From positions 1-14,046 of the forward strand of contig JAGQUL010000029.1 of the NCBI GenBank assembly GCA_020438525.1: a stretch of DNA of 14,046 nucleotides, given 5' to 3'. The position numbers were made by a program, and so were the translations under genes. This stretch comes from Thermoleophilia bacterium (lineage in GTDB: Bacteria; Actinomycetota; Thermoleophilia; Gaiellales; SKUG01). The notes beneath the pieces were generated by a model. That model was given only the letters and a program-made list of their open reading frames with translations. It did not search any database and was not told the origin of the DNA. This document shows positions 7,501-14,046 of this stretch, one piece after another. Numbering within the stretch: the stretch's first letter is position 1; each line of letters opens with the position of its first letter.

Positions 7501-9294
7501 GTTGGCGCGCACCCGCAGCAGCTGGGTGGCGGCGGCCGGCAGCCCGGTCACGGTGGCGGTGGTGGTGGGCGCCGATACGTACGTGACGTACGTCCATGCC
7601 GCGCCGTTCCACCACTCGATGTCGTAGTAGTCGACGCTCTGCTCGGTGCCGGTCCACGCGATCGTCACCGAGTCGTTCACCGCGTCGGTGGACGCGGCCG
7701 TGACCACCACGTCGGTGGGGTCCGCGAAGCCCGGTCCGCCGATGGTGATGTCCTCGCCGGTCGACGGGCCGGTGTTGACGACGACGCTCGTGCTCGGCGT
7801 GCCAAGGTTGCCATGGGTGTCGAACGCGCGCACACGAAGCGTGTAGTCGGTGTCGGCCGCAATGCCCGTCCAGTGCGCATCCAGCGTGGTGTCGCCCGGA
7901 TACGAGTCGGCGACCGTCACCCAGCTGCTGCCACCCTGGTCACGCTCGACCCGATAGGCATGCACGTCGGAGTCGGCGACCGCGTCCCACGTGAGCCGGA
8001 TGAACTCGCCATGACCGACTCCCGCTACGTTGGTCACCTGCGCCGGCGGCGTGGTGTCGGCCGCGACCGTGGCCGGCTCCAGGAACCGGTTCGCCGTCGA
8101 TGCGACGTTCCAGTTGTTGGCGAGCCAGCTGCCGCCCGGCGGCGCGGGGTTGAAGTACGTGTCTGCGTTGCAGTCGTACTCGAGCTCGGGGCAGACGGCG
8201 GCATCGTATGTTCCCTGCACGCCCGGGGTGCCGGGTTCGGCGTAGCACATGACATCGAGTCCGTCGTTGCAGTGGCCGACGTCGTTTGCCTCGGTGGCGC
8301 CGGTCATCACCGCGCCCATGTTGTGGGTCGTCTCGTGCAGGAGCAGGCTCCAGCGCGGCCCGATGTTCTCGGTATTGTCCTGCAGCGCGATCGCGAGGTT
8401 CGCGTTGTTGGAGTTGCCGGCTCCCGCGACCGAGTCGTCGTAGTAGGACCCGAGCCCGGCGAACGTGCCCATGTCCGCGTCGTAGAAGACGAGGTATCGG
8501 ATCGGATCGGCGGGCGTGTCGCCGCGCAGCACCTGGATGTCGTTGCGCAGCAGGAACATGCCGCCCGCAATGAGCTGCGACTTCGTGTGTTGCACACGCA
8601 GCACGTCCACATCAACGTCATTGGTGCCGTTGCAGGCGACCCGCAGGCGGCGGCTGGCGGTGTGGTCGCCGAGCGAGCGGGATCGAGCATCGATCACCGC
8701 CGATGCCTCGTATACCGACTGCCGAAGCGCGGGGATCGTGGCGGACGAACGGTCCTGCCCGTCAACCGGCGTCGCGTAGATCACCTGGACATGCGCCTCG
8801 CTCGTCGGCACGCACGCCACGTCGGCCTTGGTCGCGGTCTGCACGGCCGCAGCGATGTACGGGGCGGTGGCCGACGGGTCCAGGTCGAACGCCGCGGCGG
8901 CGAAGTCGGGTCCGTGCGTCATCAGGTCGCTGCCGTCGGGCATCGGCACGCGAAGGAGACCGTCGTCGGTCTTGCAGGCCGGTCCCACGCCGTCGACGGG
9001 GGCAGTCTCGACGCACTCGCCGTCGACCTCGTCCGGCGCGAGCTCGACCGACCGGTCGAAGCTCGCCTGCCCGAGCTGGTCGCGTGCCGCGGCGGCGCCG
9101 TCCCAGAAACCGGCCGGCGGTGGCGGGCCGAGCGGCACCGCGCCATGGACGTGCCCGGCGTGGGCATGCGCGCTGGTCGTCGTCGCCCATCCCAGCGCCA
9201 GCTGCACGCATGCGCACGCAAGCGCGAACACGGTCGCGCGCGTGAGTCGACGCGGTGCGTCGGTCCGGCAGGGGGAGCTGACGATGCTCGGCAT
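4528..9294 (-). CDS. Secreted HExxH metalloprotease with about twelve FN3 repeats
   Basis: A 1588-aa exported protein. Residues 1-45 form a long signal peptide: basic RR near 15, hydrophobic core 21-36, probable cleavage near SAHA. Residues about 60-410 are a metzincin-like peptidase domain with HETTHNMG (320-327) and a Met-turn-like DVMCY (347-351). The position that normally supplies the third zinc ligand (residue 330) is Met; H341 in GHCNDG is the likely substitute, as I recall for actinobacterial relatives. Cysteines at 94, 107, 161, 221, 342, 350, 368 and 375 suggest disulfides. From about 413 to the end are roughly twelve FN3 domains of about 98 aa, most opening with TPP/TAP and closing with DAAGN. 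The last (1478-1588) has 34 Arg in 111 residues. The start has GGA 7-9 nt upstream. The gene lies 90 nt after the nuclease-helicase. Confidence 0.92.
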   Translation of the reverse strand: MPSIVSSPCRTDAPRRLTRATVFALACACVQLALGWATTTSAHAHAGHVHGAVPLGPPPPAGFWDGAAAARDQLGQASFDRSVELAPDEVDGECVETAPVDGVGPACKTDDGLLRVPMPDGSDLMTHGPDFAAAAFDLDPSATAPYIAAAVQTATKADVACVPTSEAHVQVIYATPVDGQDRSSATIPALRQSVYEASAVIDARSRSLGDHTASRRLRVACNGTNDVDVDVLRVQHTKSQLIAGGMFLLRNDIQVLRGDTPADPIRYLVFYDADMGTFAGLGSYYDDSVAGAGNSNNANLAIALQDNTENIGPRWSLLLHETTHNMGAVMTGATEANDVGHCNDGLDVMCYAEPGTPGVQGTYDAAVCPELEYDCNADTYFNPAPPGGSWLANNWNVASTANRFLEPATVAADTTPPAQVTNVAGVGHGEFIRLTWDAVADSDVHAYRVERDQGGSSWVTVADSYPGDTTLDAHWTGIAADTDYTLRVRAFDTHGNLGTPSTSVVVNTGPSTGEDITIGGPGFADPTDVVVTAASTDAVNDSVTIAWTGTEQSVDYYDIEWWNGAAWTYVTYVSAPTTTATVTGLPAAATQLLRVRANDSNWRYSPGNASAQVTAAVGTVAPAAPASVSLVTSSGAVPTVTWPAATGATGYRITTSPATTTRYVTGTTTDVPGLTPGTTYTIQVASLANSGAASTDVAVGFSAPAQGDVTRPAEVSPVNALTCTGSVTTTSVATSYGTSGWSDDVGVVSYRVLAAPTARPWEYHASPLTPVATTTATVSGLTPATTYTTYVVAYDAAGNNRQSSYTCSKTTVADNTPPNPPGSLAATATSATSIDLGWPAATDAAPNVSGIASYRVYRTAPGPETLLATVASPTTAFTVTGLSEASAYTFAVEAVDLAGNASIRRTASATTLDVTAPTALQNLAAPTADGSSITLTWDASTDNVGVAGYRIHSGTIGGAVLGSTATTSFTVSGLTEATSYTFAIEPYDVAGNDGTGATITASTTDVTAPGAPAAPTFGSITGSGFTASWTDPGDNVAVTAYRVELAGTPQGWQASTNFNATGLAEFTTYAVRVQARDAAGNESAWSPTANVKTLDVTAPSAPGSVAATEDDTTAYLSWAASTDNDAVAGYNVYANAAPTTPIATLAATARGYAATVGSASTAYDFFVTAFDAAGNESSASAHATGTTDATTDTTPPTTPGTPGASAITTTGFTLDWTAATDDTIVDHYLLTIGSAPAVTVTGTSHVAAGLDFDTSYAISLVAVDAAGNTGPAATSAVATAQTPDTTPPSTPAGPLSASATTSGVVALRWGASVDDRGVVSYTVHRNTGAGWFQVASTTGLSANLAGQPVGSTVQYAIIAYDAAGNASGSLTASVAIPAPPQPPPPPGPAAPAAPANVTAAASSTRITVSWNAVIGATQGYRVSVTRSGSVVGTATTTSTSITLGRYVPKTSIHVDVVALGDSLESAASGIDAATTADTRRPTRPLITRTRALTRGRLQVRWRASRDDWAIARYEIWLRAPRTRARIVRVRAHRTVATISRLRTGTRYIVRIRAVDRAGNRSAWHTRRATTRRAVKRHRSHVIHRRTHR

Positions 9295-9384
9295 CAGGAT
9301 TCCATCGGCATGCGGGCTCGATGTATTGAACCGGTAATCGCATGATCGTGCGCGGTTCGTGACGCGCGCGGGTCCGCAACGAGC

Positions 9385-12300
9385 TCAGCCAGCGGAGCGG
9401 CGGGCGAGCCGAGCGAGGTCGTTGAGCAGGCGCATCTCGTGCAGGCTGGCGGCATCGGTGGCGAGCAGCGCGGGGCTGGCCACGACCACAGCGAGCGCGC
9501 GGGCGCGGCTGATCGCGACGTTGAGGCGGTGCGGATCGAGCAGGAACTCGAGGCCGCGCGGCAGCTCGTCGCGGCTGGAGGCGGTCATCGACACGATCGC
9601 CACCGCCGCCTCCTTGCCCTGGAACTTGTCGACGGTACCGACGCGGATCGAGTCGCCGAGCGCGGCCTGCAGCGCGCGACGCTGCGCGTTGTAGGGCGCC
9701 ACCACGATGATGTCGCGGGGCGCCAGCGCGCGCTCGGGCTCGCCGGGCCGCGCCACTACGCGCGCGGCCGGGTCGAGCAGGTCCGCCACGAGCCGCGCGA
9801 TCGCCTCGACCTCCTCGGGAGAATCGATGAGCCGGCCCGAGTGCTCGCAGGCCAGCAGGTGCGTGCCGGCGTGGGGCAGCTGCGGGCGAGCGGGGACGAC
9901 GACGAGCTGCTCGCTCGTCGACGGGTGCGCGCTCAGCCGTCCGGCGTAGTAGGTGTCGCTGATGAAGCGGGCGATCGACGGGTGCATCCTGCGCGTCACG
10001 GGCAGCAGCAGTGCGCGCTCGGGCGGCAGCACGGCGTGCTCGCCGAACTGCAGCTCGAGCGCGGACGCGTCGCAGCCGTGTGGGTGGGAGGTGGAGGACG
10101 GCTGCGGCAGCTGCTGCGGATCACCCACCAGCAGCACGCGGGACGTGCACGCGGCCATCGCGGTCGCACCGAGCAGCGAGACCTGTCCTGCCTCGTCGAC
10201 GAGCATCGCGTCGAGCCGCAGGTCGGGGTCGCAGAACGTCCATGCGGTGCCGGCGAGGATGGTGGCGTCGCCTGTCGTGATCGCGTCGCGCGCGATCGTG
10301 CTCGTTCGTGTCTCGACCAGCCAGTCTCCCAGTCCGAGCGGGCGCTTGGGCGCGTAGGCGGCGCGGAGCTCAACGTCGGGGCGGTCGGCACGCAGCTCGT
10401 CGAGCTTGGCGAGCACCGTGGCGATCGCCTCGTGCGAGTTGGAGGAGATCCCCACCCGCAGCCCGCGCGAGACGAGCTCGAGCAACAGGTGTGCGCTCGT
10501 CCAGGTCTTGCCGGTGCCGGGCGGGCCCTGGATCACCAGGTGTGAGCCGTCGAGGCGAGCGGTGAGGTCGGCCACCGCGATCGGGTCGGTCGCATCGACC
10601 CGGCGGGGTGGGGCGCCGCCGCCGATGCGGGGCGGGGGGCGTGCGAGCAGGGCGAGCGCCGCGGCGTGCGGCGACGCGGGCGCGAAGGGGTCGATGCCGG
10701 AGTCGATGGCGTCGAGCAGCGACTGTGCGACGCGTCGCGCGGCGGACTCGAGCGGTCCGTAGCGGATGTCGGCGTAGCCCACGATCGAGGTCGGGATGCG
10801 CCCCGCCGGTTCGCCGATCCTCGCCAGTGCGGCGGCGGCGCGGTCGCGCACGCTGGCCGTGGTGCGCACCGACACGGTGTTCGCGTCGTGGTCGACGCTC
10901 GTGATCGAGCCGATCACCACGACCGTCTCGGGGTCGTAGGCGAGCGGCTGCGGCTCGCCGGGCTCGGCGCGCAGCAGCGTGACCTGCTCGGGGAAGCGGT
11001 AGATCCGCTCGACGGTTCCCGGGCGTGCGCCGGGCGGTGGGTCGAGCGTCTCGACGAGCTCGAGGTCGCCGATCGCGTTGGGGTCGAGGCGGTAGTCGTC
11101 GGCGGTGCGCTCGTGCTTCATGCCGTGCAGCTCGCCAAGGAACTCGCGCTTGATGCGCCAGCCCCAGCCGGGCATCCCGGCGAGCAGTCGCGCTGCCGTT
11201 CGCACGTCGTCGGGCTGGTCGTCGTCGTCCGCGATTGCTTCGAGGCGCTGGCGCAGCTGGACCGATTCCGGCGTGTCGTCGGAGCCCGGGTCGTCGTTGC
11301 CGTCTTCGTCGTCGGGGTCGTCGGTGGGTGGCGTGGGCCACTCGATGCCTTGCGTGGCGGCGTCGGCGCGGCGCTCGAGCAGCCAGTCGCGCAGGTCGAT
11401 GGTGGAGATGCAGTCGTCGCGGTTGTAGTCGATGATCCGCTGGCGGATCTCGGGGTCGCCGGTGAGCAGGTACTGCTCGTACTCGTCGATCGACGCGCCG
11501 CCGTCGGCAAGCTCCGCGCCGGCGCGCAGGTCGGCGGCGTAGAACTGCTCGAGCTTCTTGATCGAGTACGAGCCGGTGCCGATCAGCATCGACTGGCGCA
11601 CCACGGCGTACAGGTCGACGAACGTGCCGGCGCGCAGCAGCTCGTCGAGGCGGTACATCCAGTCTGGGTGGCGGCGGGCGATCCGGCGCAGCGCGGTGAT
11701 CTCGTAGGGCGCGTAGTGGTACACGTGCATGCGGCCGGCGGAGGTGGCGCGGCGCGCTTCGACCTCGTCGAGGAAGCGGGTGAACGCGGCGTTCTCGTCC
11801 ACGATCGTATCGGCCCAGAGAAAGTCGAAGGCGGGTGGGGCGGTGGTGTCGGCCGCGGGGTGGTGCGCCCAGCCCCAGAGGTACTCGAGGCCGCCCGAGT
11901 CGTGGTACGGGTAGCCCTCGAAGTCGAAGTAGATGTCGTGCGGATCGGGATCGGGCAGCAGCGCGAACCCGCGGGTGGTGGGGTCGCCGGGGTCGGGTCG
12001 GCGAAACTCGATCGGGGGGAGCGGCGCCGTGCGTGCGTCGAGCTGGAGGCGCGCCTGGGTGCGCAGCTGCGCGTAGGTGGCGCGGCCGATGCCCGGCACG
12101 TGTTCGATCGTGGTGGTGGCGAGCTCGGTGAGCGTGGTGATGCCGGCCGCGACGAGCTTGGTGCGCTGGTCGGCGCGGATCCTGGCGACGAGTGAGAGGT
12201 GGTCGGTGCGCTGCCAGCGCTCGTCGCAGGCGGAGCGCAGCTCACACGTCTCACAGTGCGGGACGGGCTCGGGGATGCGGTCGAGCTCCGGCGCGAGCGG

Positions 12301-12939
12301 CAGCTCGAGCGCGGCGTCGAAGCGCTCGCGGGCGAGCGCGAAGTAGTCGGTGTACTGGGATGGTGGCGATGCGTGGCGGGTGCCGTCGCCGCAGATCACG
12401 TCGACGGAGTCGGGCAGCTCGCCCTGCAGCTGTGCGAGCGCGTCGGCGTAGGCGGCGGCTTGCAGCAGGTGTGCGGGCTTGGGAGCGCGCGCGAACTTGA
12501 TCTCGACGGGGCGGTAGCGGTGCGGGGTGGTGAGGTCGCCGGCGGGTGGGGCGCAGTCGCTGGTGCGCTCGAGCAGGTCGGCGTACCCGAAGATCGAGCC
12601 GGAGCGCAGGGGTGCCTGCGCGATCAGGTCGACGCCGTCGCGCATCGCGGCGTGCAGGGCGTCGCGACGGGCGGCGTGGTCGTCGCCGAAGGTCTCGAGG
12701 TCGAGGAAGCGCCCGCCTGCGGCTTCGACTGCGGCGCGCAGCTCGGCGACGGTGCGCTCCTCGTGCTCGACGCCCTTGCGCATTGCGAGCGTCTGCTCGG
12801 GCTCGGGGCGTTCGAGCTCGCCGGTCGCATAGGCGCGTTCGCGCTCGCGCACCTGGTGGGTGAGGAACGTGCAGCGGGCGTGGTTGGCAAGGTCGGTCGC
12901 GGAGCCGCGCCAGGTCCGGTTGTCGGGGTCGTATCGCAT
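9385..12939 (-). CDS. TM0106-type RecB nuclease / RNase H-like exonuclease / SF1 helicase
   Basis: An 1184-aa fusion. The N-terminal RecB-like nuclease (about 10-245) shows E58/E60, D121 in GYADLL, E146-I-K148 and Q160-x3-Y164. C23 together with C229-x2-C232-x5-C238 is the arrangement that binds a 4Fe-4S cluster in Cas4, AddB and Dna2. A helix-hairpin-helix with VPGIGRATY (281-289) follows. A YprB/RNase H-like exonuclease spans about 335-525: D339/E341 in FDFEG, D442, and YNRDD (505-509). After an acidic linker (537-555) comes a Dna2/UPF1-like helicase: GPPGTGKT (805-812), DEAGQ (915-919), GDPQQLPQ (939-946), TRRMHP (982-987), GTVDKFQGKE (1101-1110) and LNVAISRAR (1139-1147). All motors and active sites look intact. 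It should process DNA ends or structured DNA in the cytoplasm; its exact substrate is unknown. The start follows conserved alignment to the family's short N-terminus. Confidence 0.95.
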   Translation of the reverse strand: MRYDPDNRTWRGSATDLANHARCTFLTHQVRERERAYATGELERPEPEQTLAMRKGVEHEERTVAELRAAVEAAGGRFLDLETFGDDHAARRDALHAAMRDGVDLIAQAPLRSGSIFGYADLLERTSDCAPPAGDLTTPHRYRPVEIKFARAPKPAHLLQAAAYADALAQLQGELPDSVDVICGDGTRHASPPSQYTDYFALARERFDAALELPLAPELDRIPEPVPHCETCELRSACDERWQRTDHLSLVARIRADQRTKLVAAGITTLTELATTTIEHVPGIGRATYAQLRTQARLQLDARTAPLPPIEFRRPDPGDPTTRGFALLPDPDPHDIYFDFEGYPYHDSGGLEYLWGWAHHPAADTTAPPAFDFLWADTIVDENAAFTRFLDEVEARRATSAGRMHVYHYAPYEITALRRIARRHPDWMYRLDELLRAGTFVDLYAVVRQSMLIGTGSYSIKKLEQFYAADLRAGAELADGGASIDEYEQYLLTGDPEIRQRIIDYNRDDCISTIDLRDWLLERRADAATQGIEWPTPPTDDPDDEDGNDDPGSDDTPESVQLRQRLEAIADDDDQPDDVRTAARLLAGMPGWGWRIKREFLGELHGMKHERTADDYRLDPNAIGDLELVETLDPPPGARPGTVERIYRFPEQVTLLRAEPGEPQPLAYDPETVVVIGSITSVDHDANTVSVRTTASVRDRAAAALARIGEPAGRIPTSIVGYADIRYGPLESAARRVAQSLLDAIDSGIDPFAPASPHAAALALLARPPPRIGGGAPPRRVDATDPIAVADLTARLDGSHLVIQGPPGTGKTWTSAHLLLELVSRGLRVGISSNSHEAIATVLAKLDELRADRPDVELRAAYAPKRPLGLGDWLVETRTSTIARDAITTGDATILAGTAWTFCDPDLRLDAMLVDEAGQVSLLGATAMAACTSRVLLVGDPQQLPQPSSTSHPHGCDASALELQFGEHAVLPPERALLLPVTRRMHPSIARFISDTYYAGRLSAHPSTSEQLVVVPARPQLPHAGTHLLACEHSGRLIDSPEEVEAIARLVADLLDPAARVVARPGEPERALAPRDIIVVAPYNAQRRALQAALGDSIRVGTVDKFQGKEAAVAIVSMTASSRDELPRGLEFLLDPHRLNVAISRARALAVVVASPALLATDAASLHEMRLLNDLARLARRSAG

Positions 12940-13216
12940 GTCGGGGCGTACACCTGTTTTCGTGCGATCGCGTGCAATGTTCGGGTGCGTTGGAGCTCGC
13001 TACCGATTTTCGTGCGATCGTCGCCTGCCGGGGCATCGGCAGCTGGGGGTGTCCTCACCAGTAGCGGCGAGGTCGGACACGGGGCACATCCCGTCGTCGT
13101 CCCCCAACCGTTCGAGATTGCTGCGCCCACGCCGCTCCACGACCCGAAAGTCGACGATTCTCGGCCGTGAAAACCCGCATTGCACCGTGGATTCGCAAGA
13201 AATTCTCGAATTGGGG
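12940..13216. other. Upstream region of the nuclease-helicase, no gene seen
   Basis: This stretch lies between the helicase start and the first tandem promoter, so it should hold the helicase promoter and leader. It contains a near-duplicate 19-mer (12952-12970 and 13002-13020), a ctgccg-gggcat-cggcag hairpin (13025-13042), a gtgtcc/ggacac hairpin (13049-13054 with 13075-13080) and a 12-nt palindrome aattc-tc-gaatt (13201-13212). Open frames here have poor codon bias and no recognisable product. I cannot point to a convincing -35/-10 pair for the helicase. Confidence 0.55.
12952..13020 (-). repeat. Duplicated 19-bp element upstream of the nuclease-helicase
   Basis: 12952-12970 and 13002-13020 agree at 17 of 19 positions, including an unbroken ttttcgtgcgatcg. 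The spacing is exactly 50 bp, close to five helical turns. The first copy ends 13 nt upstream of the helicase start codon. It may be a pair of regulator sites or duplicated leader sequence. It does not match the actinobacterial SOS box pattern I know. Confidence 0.6.
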
Positions 13217-13244
13217 TTGTGCGGCGCCGTGGGCACGCTACAGT
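13217..13244 (+). promoter_or_regulatory. Promoter P1 (TTGTGC-N16-TACAGT)
   Basis: A -35-like TTGTGC (13217-13222) and a -10-like TACAGT (13239-13244) are separated by 16 nt. The -10 is set in cgctacagtgac, which recurs in P2. A 12-bp palindrome (13201-13212) sits directly upstream of the -35. Transcription would run rightward, into a strong hairpin beginning about 10 nt after the -10. Confidence 0.6.
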
Positions 13245-13249
13245 GACCT

Positions 13250-13370
13250 TTACAGGCGCCGCCCCGAGCACTGCGTTTCGCACGCATCGCTCGGGACGGC
13301 GCTATTCGAGTCTCTGGGGGCTGTTTCCGAAGTCCCGCCCCCGCCGATTCCGGCCAACGGGCGGCCGGGG
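13250..13370 (+). ncRNA. Candidate structured RNA 1, downstream of P1
   Basis: No coding frame fits here, but the sequence folds strongly. gcgccgccccgagc near 13256-13269 pairs with gctcgggacggcgc near 13289-13302 (13 of 14 pairs), with a small inner tgcg/cgca stem. Two more hairpins follow: gggggc/gccccc (13316-13321 with 13337-13342) and ccggcc-aacgggc-ggccgg (13350-13368). The 3' end is guessed. I checked for tmRNA, SRP RNA, RNase P RNA, 6C RNA and tRNA hallmarks and saw none. Confidence 0.35.
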
Positions 13371-13371
13371 G

Positions 13372-13399
13372 TTGAGCGACGGAGCAGGCGCGCTACAGT
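13372..13399 (+). promoter_or_regulatory. Promoter P2 (TTGAGC-N16-TACAGT)
   Basis: TTGAGC (13372-13377) and TACAGT (13394-13399) have the same 16-nt spacer as P1. The core pattern gttg-gcg ... cgctacagtgac is shared with P1, while the spacer centre differs. The two are 155 bp apart in the same orientation. The match in both boxes, spacing and flanks makes it likely that one sigma factor and perhaps one regulator use both. Confidence 0.62.
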
Positions 13400-13405
13400 G
13401 ACAGC

Positions 13406-13722
13406 TAACGACGTTGGTCGAGCGACGCGCAGCACGCGCGGCGCGGGACCGGCGTCGTTTGCGTCTTCGATGGGGCGCACGCGGACGAGCCCCGGAAGAG
13501 ACCGAAGCCCCGCAGCAAGTGCGGGGCCCCGGAAGAGATTCAGCGAGCCGGTTGCGCTTTCGTCCACCTTCCCAAGAAACGTTCCCATCGCTGGTACGGT
13601 TTCTCCGGAAGGCCTCGACCTACTGGCGCTCCGTGCTCGCTGCAAGAAGGACTGTACGGATCGCGCCCGGCGATTGCAAGGGCACCGGAACCGCTTGGCC
13701 GCATACCTTCGCTCCGAGCGAA
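13406..13722 (+). ncRNA. Candidate structured RNA 2, downstream of P2
   Basis: Starting at the expected start site of P2, aacgacg (13407-13413) pairs exactly with cgtcgtt (13453-13459), enclosing ggtc/gacc and cgcgc-agcac-gcgcg stems: a long compound stem at the 5' end. A perfect 8-bp hairpin gccccgca-gcaag-tgcggggc (13507-13527) is flanked by two identical copies of gccccggaagaga (13489-13501 and 13526-13538). A 15-nt palindrome ttcgctc-c-gagcgaa (13708-13722) could mark the 3' end. Open frames here have only about 60% GC at wobble positions, unlike real genes nearby. No RNA family is recognised and the 3' end is a guess. Confidence 0.35.
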
Positions 13723-13783
13723 CTTCCGTGGCCGCATCGCCCCTCGAACCTCGACTGCGACTTGAGACTTCCGCGCACGGTCG

Positions 13784-14046
13784 TCACCCGAACGGGCGCA
13801 GCGGGAGCACGCGGCTGAGCAGCCAGGCGCGGCAGCCGCTGGAGCTGGTGGGGCGCAGGTCGGCGCGGGCCGAGCTGCCCGAGCCGGAGCGATCGACGTA
13901 GCGCAGCACGCCGCGCGCATTGCCGCGCGCCGCATAGCCCTGGATCGGCGTGGCGAAGTCGCCCTGCGCCGCGCCGCCCATGCAGTTGCGCGCCACGATG
14001 TTGCCGCGCCCCGGCCGCGACGGCGACTCCCAGTAGTGCTCCACGT
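13784..14046 (-). CDS. 3' end of a minus-strand gene, product unknown (partial)
   Basis: An open frame enters from the right edge and stops at TGA 13786-13784, giving the last 87 codons of a protein. The visible part includes HYWESPSRPGRGNIVARNC, a Gly/Ala/Ser-rich middle with VLRYVDRSGSG, and the C-terminal segment CRAWLLSRVLPLRPFG. Two cysteines and the composition suggest a secreted or surface protein, but no family is recognised. Wobble GC is high, unlike the neighbouring 13400-13780 stretch, which supports a real gene. A GTG near the edge could act as a start, but a longer protein from outside the window is more likely. Confidence 0.6.
   Translation of the reverse strand, partial: VEHYWESPSRPGRGNIVARNCMGGAAQGDFATPIQGYAARGNARGVLRYVDRSGSGSSARADLRPTSSSGCRAWLLSRVLPLRPFG

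Noticed and set aside
4430..7657. A 1075-codon minus-strand frame overlapping the protease
   Set aside because: It is an out-of-frame reading of the FN3 repeats, rich in Arg/His/Asp. Only its last 33 codons, past the protease stop, may be real and are listed separately.
4528..9294. Lipobox in the protease signal peptide (ALAC, near residue 27)
   Set aside because: The position before the cysteine does not fit the [LVI]-x-[GAS]-C pattern, and the hydrophobic core before it is too short.
5152..9345. A 4.2-kb open frame on the plus strand opposite the FN3 protease
   Set aside because: It is antisense to a clearly real gene, has an Arg/Gly/Val-biased composition, no domain, and arises because G/C wobble positions avoid stops on the opposite strand.
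10666..12195. Long plus-strand frames opposite the nuclease-helicase
   Set aside because: They are antisense shadows of a gene with complete catalytic motifs.
13489..13538. CRISPR-like repeat pair (two identical 13-mers)
   Set aside because: There are only two short copies, they flank a hairpin rather than a unique spacer, and no cas gene is present; the helicase's Cas4-like nuclease is part of a TM0106-type fusion.
13400..13722. tmRNA, RNase P RNA, SRP RNA or 6C RNA
   Set aside because: None of their conserved cores (T-loop tRNA-like ends, GAGGAAAGTCC, the SRP GGAAG tetraloop context, six-C loops) was found on either strand.
13167..13901. A 244-codon plus-strand frame across the RNA candidate region
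   Set aside because: Codon bias is poor, it runs across both promoters and into the oppositely coded partial gene, and has no recognisable domain.

Overview
The window looks like chromosomal DNA from a very GC-rich actinobacterium. Wobble positions in the real genes are almost all G or C. The gene families (actinobacterial HhH-GPD protein, a TM0106-type nuclease-helicase, a secreted HExxH protease carrying many FN3 repeats, an arginine-loaded secreted tail) fit Thermoleophilia/Solirubrobacterales. That placement is inference from style; there is no rRNA or marker gene to prove it.

Layout. Positions 1-127 hold two imperfect copies of a GTAC-containing inverted repeat. Two plus-strand genes follow: an HhH-GPD base-excision-type protein (128-748) and an EamA/DMT transporter (798-1673). 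A 607-nt stretch without a convincing gene (1674-2280) contains hairpins, a short direct repeat and an AT-rich palindromic patch. From 2281 to 12939 every gene is on the minus strand. In transcription order these are: a 1184-aa RecB-nuclease/RNase H-like exonuclease/SF1 helicase fusion (12939-9385); a 1588-aa secreted HExxH metalloprotease with about 12 FN3 domains (9294-4528); a probable 32-aa small protein joined to it by a TGATG stop/start overlap (4528-4430); a 72-aa helical protein joined by an ATGA overlap (4433-4215); then, after a 156-nt gap, a glycine-zipper membrane protein with a Tyr/Pro-rich tail (4058-3639), a divergent LspA (signal peptidase II)-like protein (3617-3165) and a membrane-anchored protein with a DUF6973-like His/HE/NN domain (3168-2281, ATGA overlap).

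Positions 12940-13783 carry no convincing gene. This stretch holds two copies of one promoter sequence, at 13217-13244 and 13372-13399, each followed by sequence that folds into strong hairpins. I read it as one or two candidate structured RNAs, not matched to any RNA family I know. The right edge holds the 3' end of a minus-strand gene (13784-14046).

How the genes may work together. HhH-GPD and the nuclease-helicase are nucleic-acid maintenance proteins at opposite ends and are probably unrelated in operation. The minus-strand block from the protease to the DUF6973 protein looks like a cell-envelope cluster: a secreted protease with adhesive repeats, two small coupled proteins, and a three-gene membrane operon containing an LspA-like aspartyl protease with no lipobox protein beside it. 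This operon and the tandem-promoter RNA region are the two places most likely to hold something undescribed.
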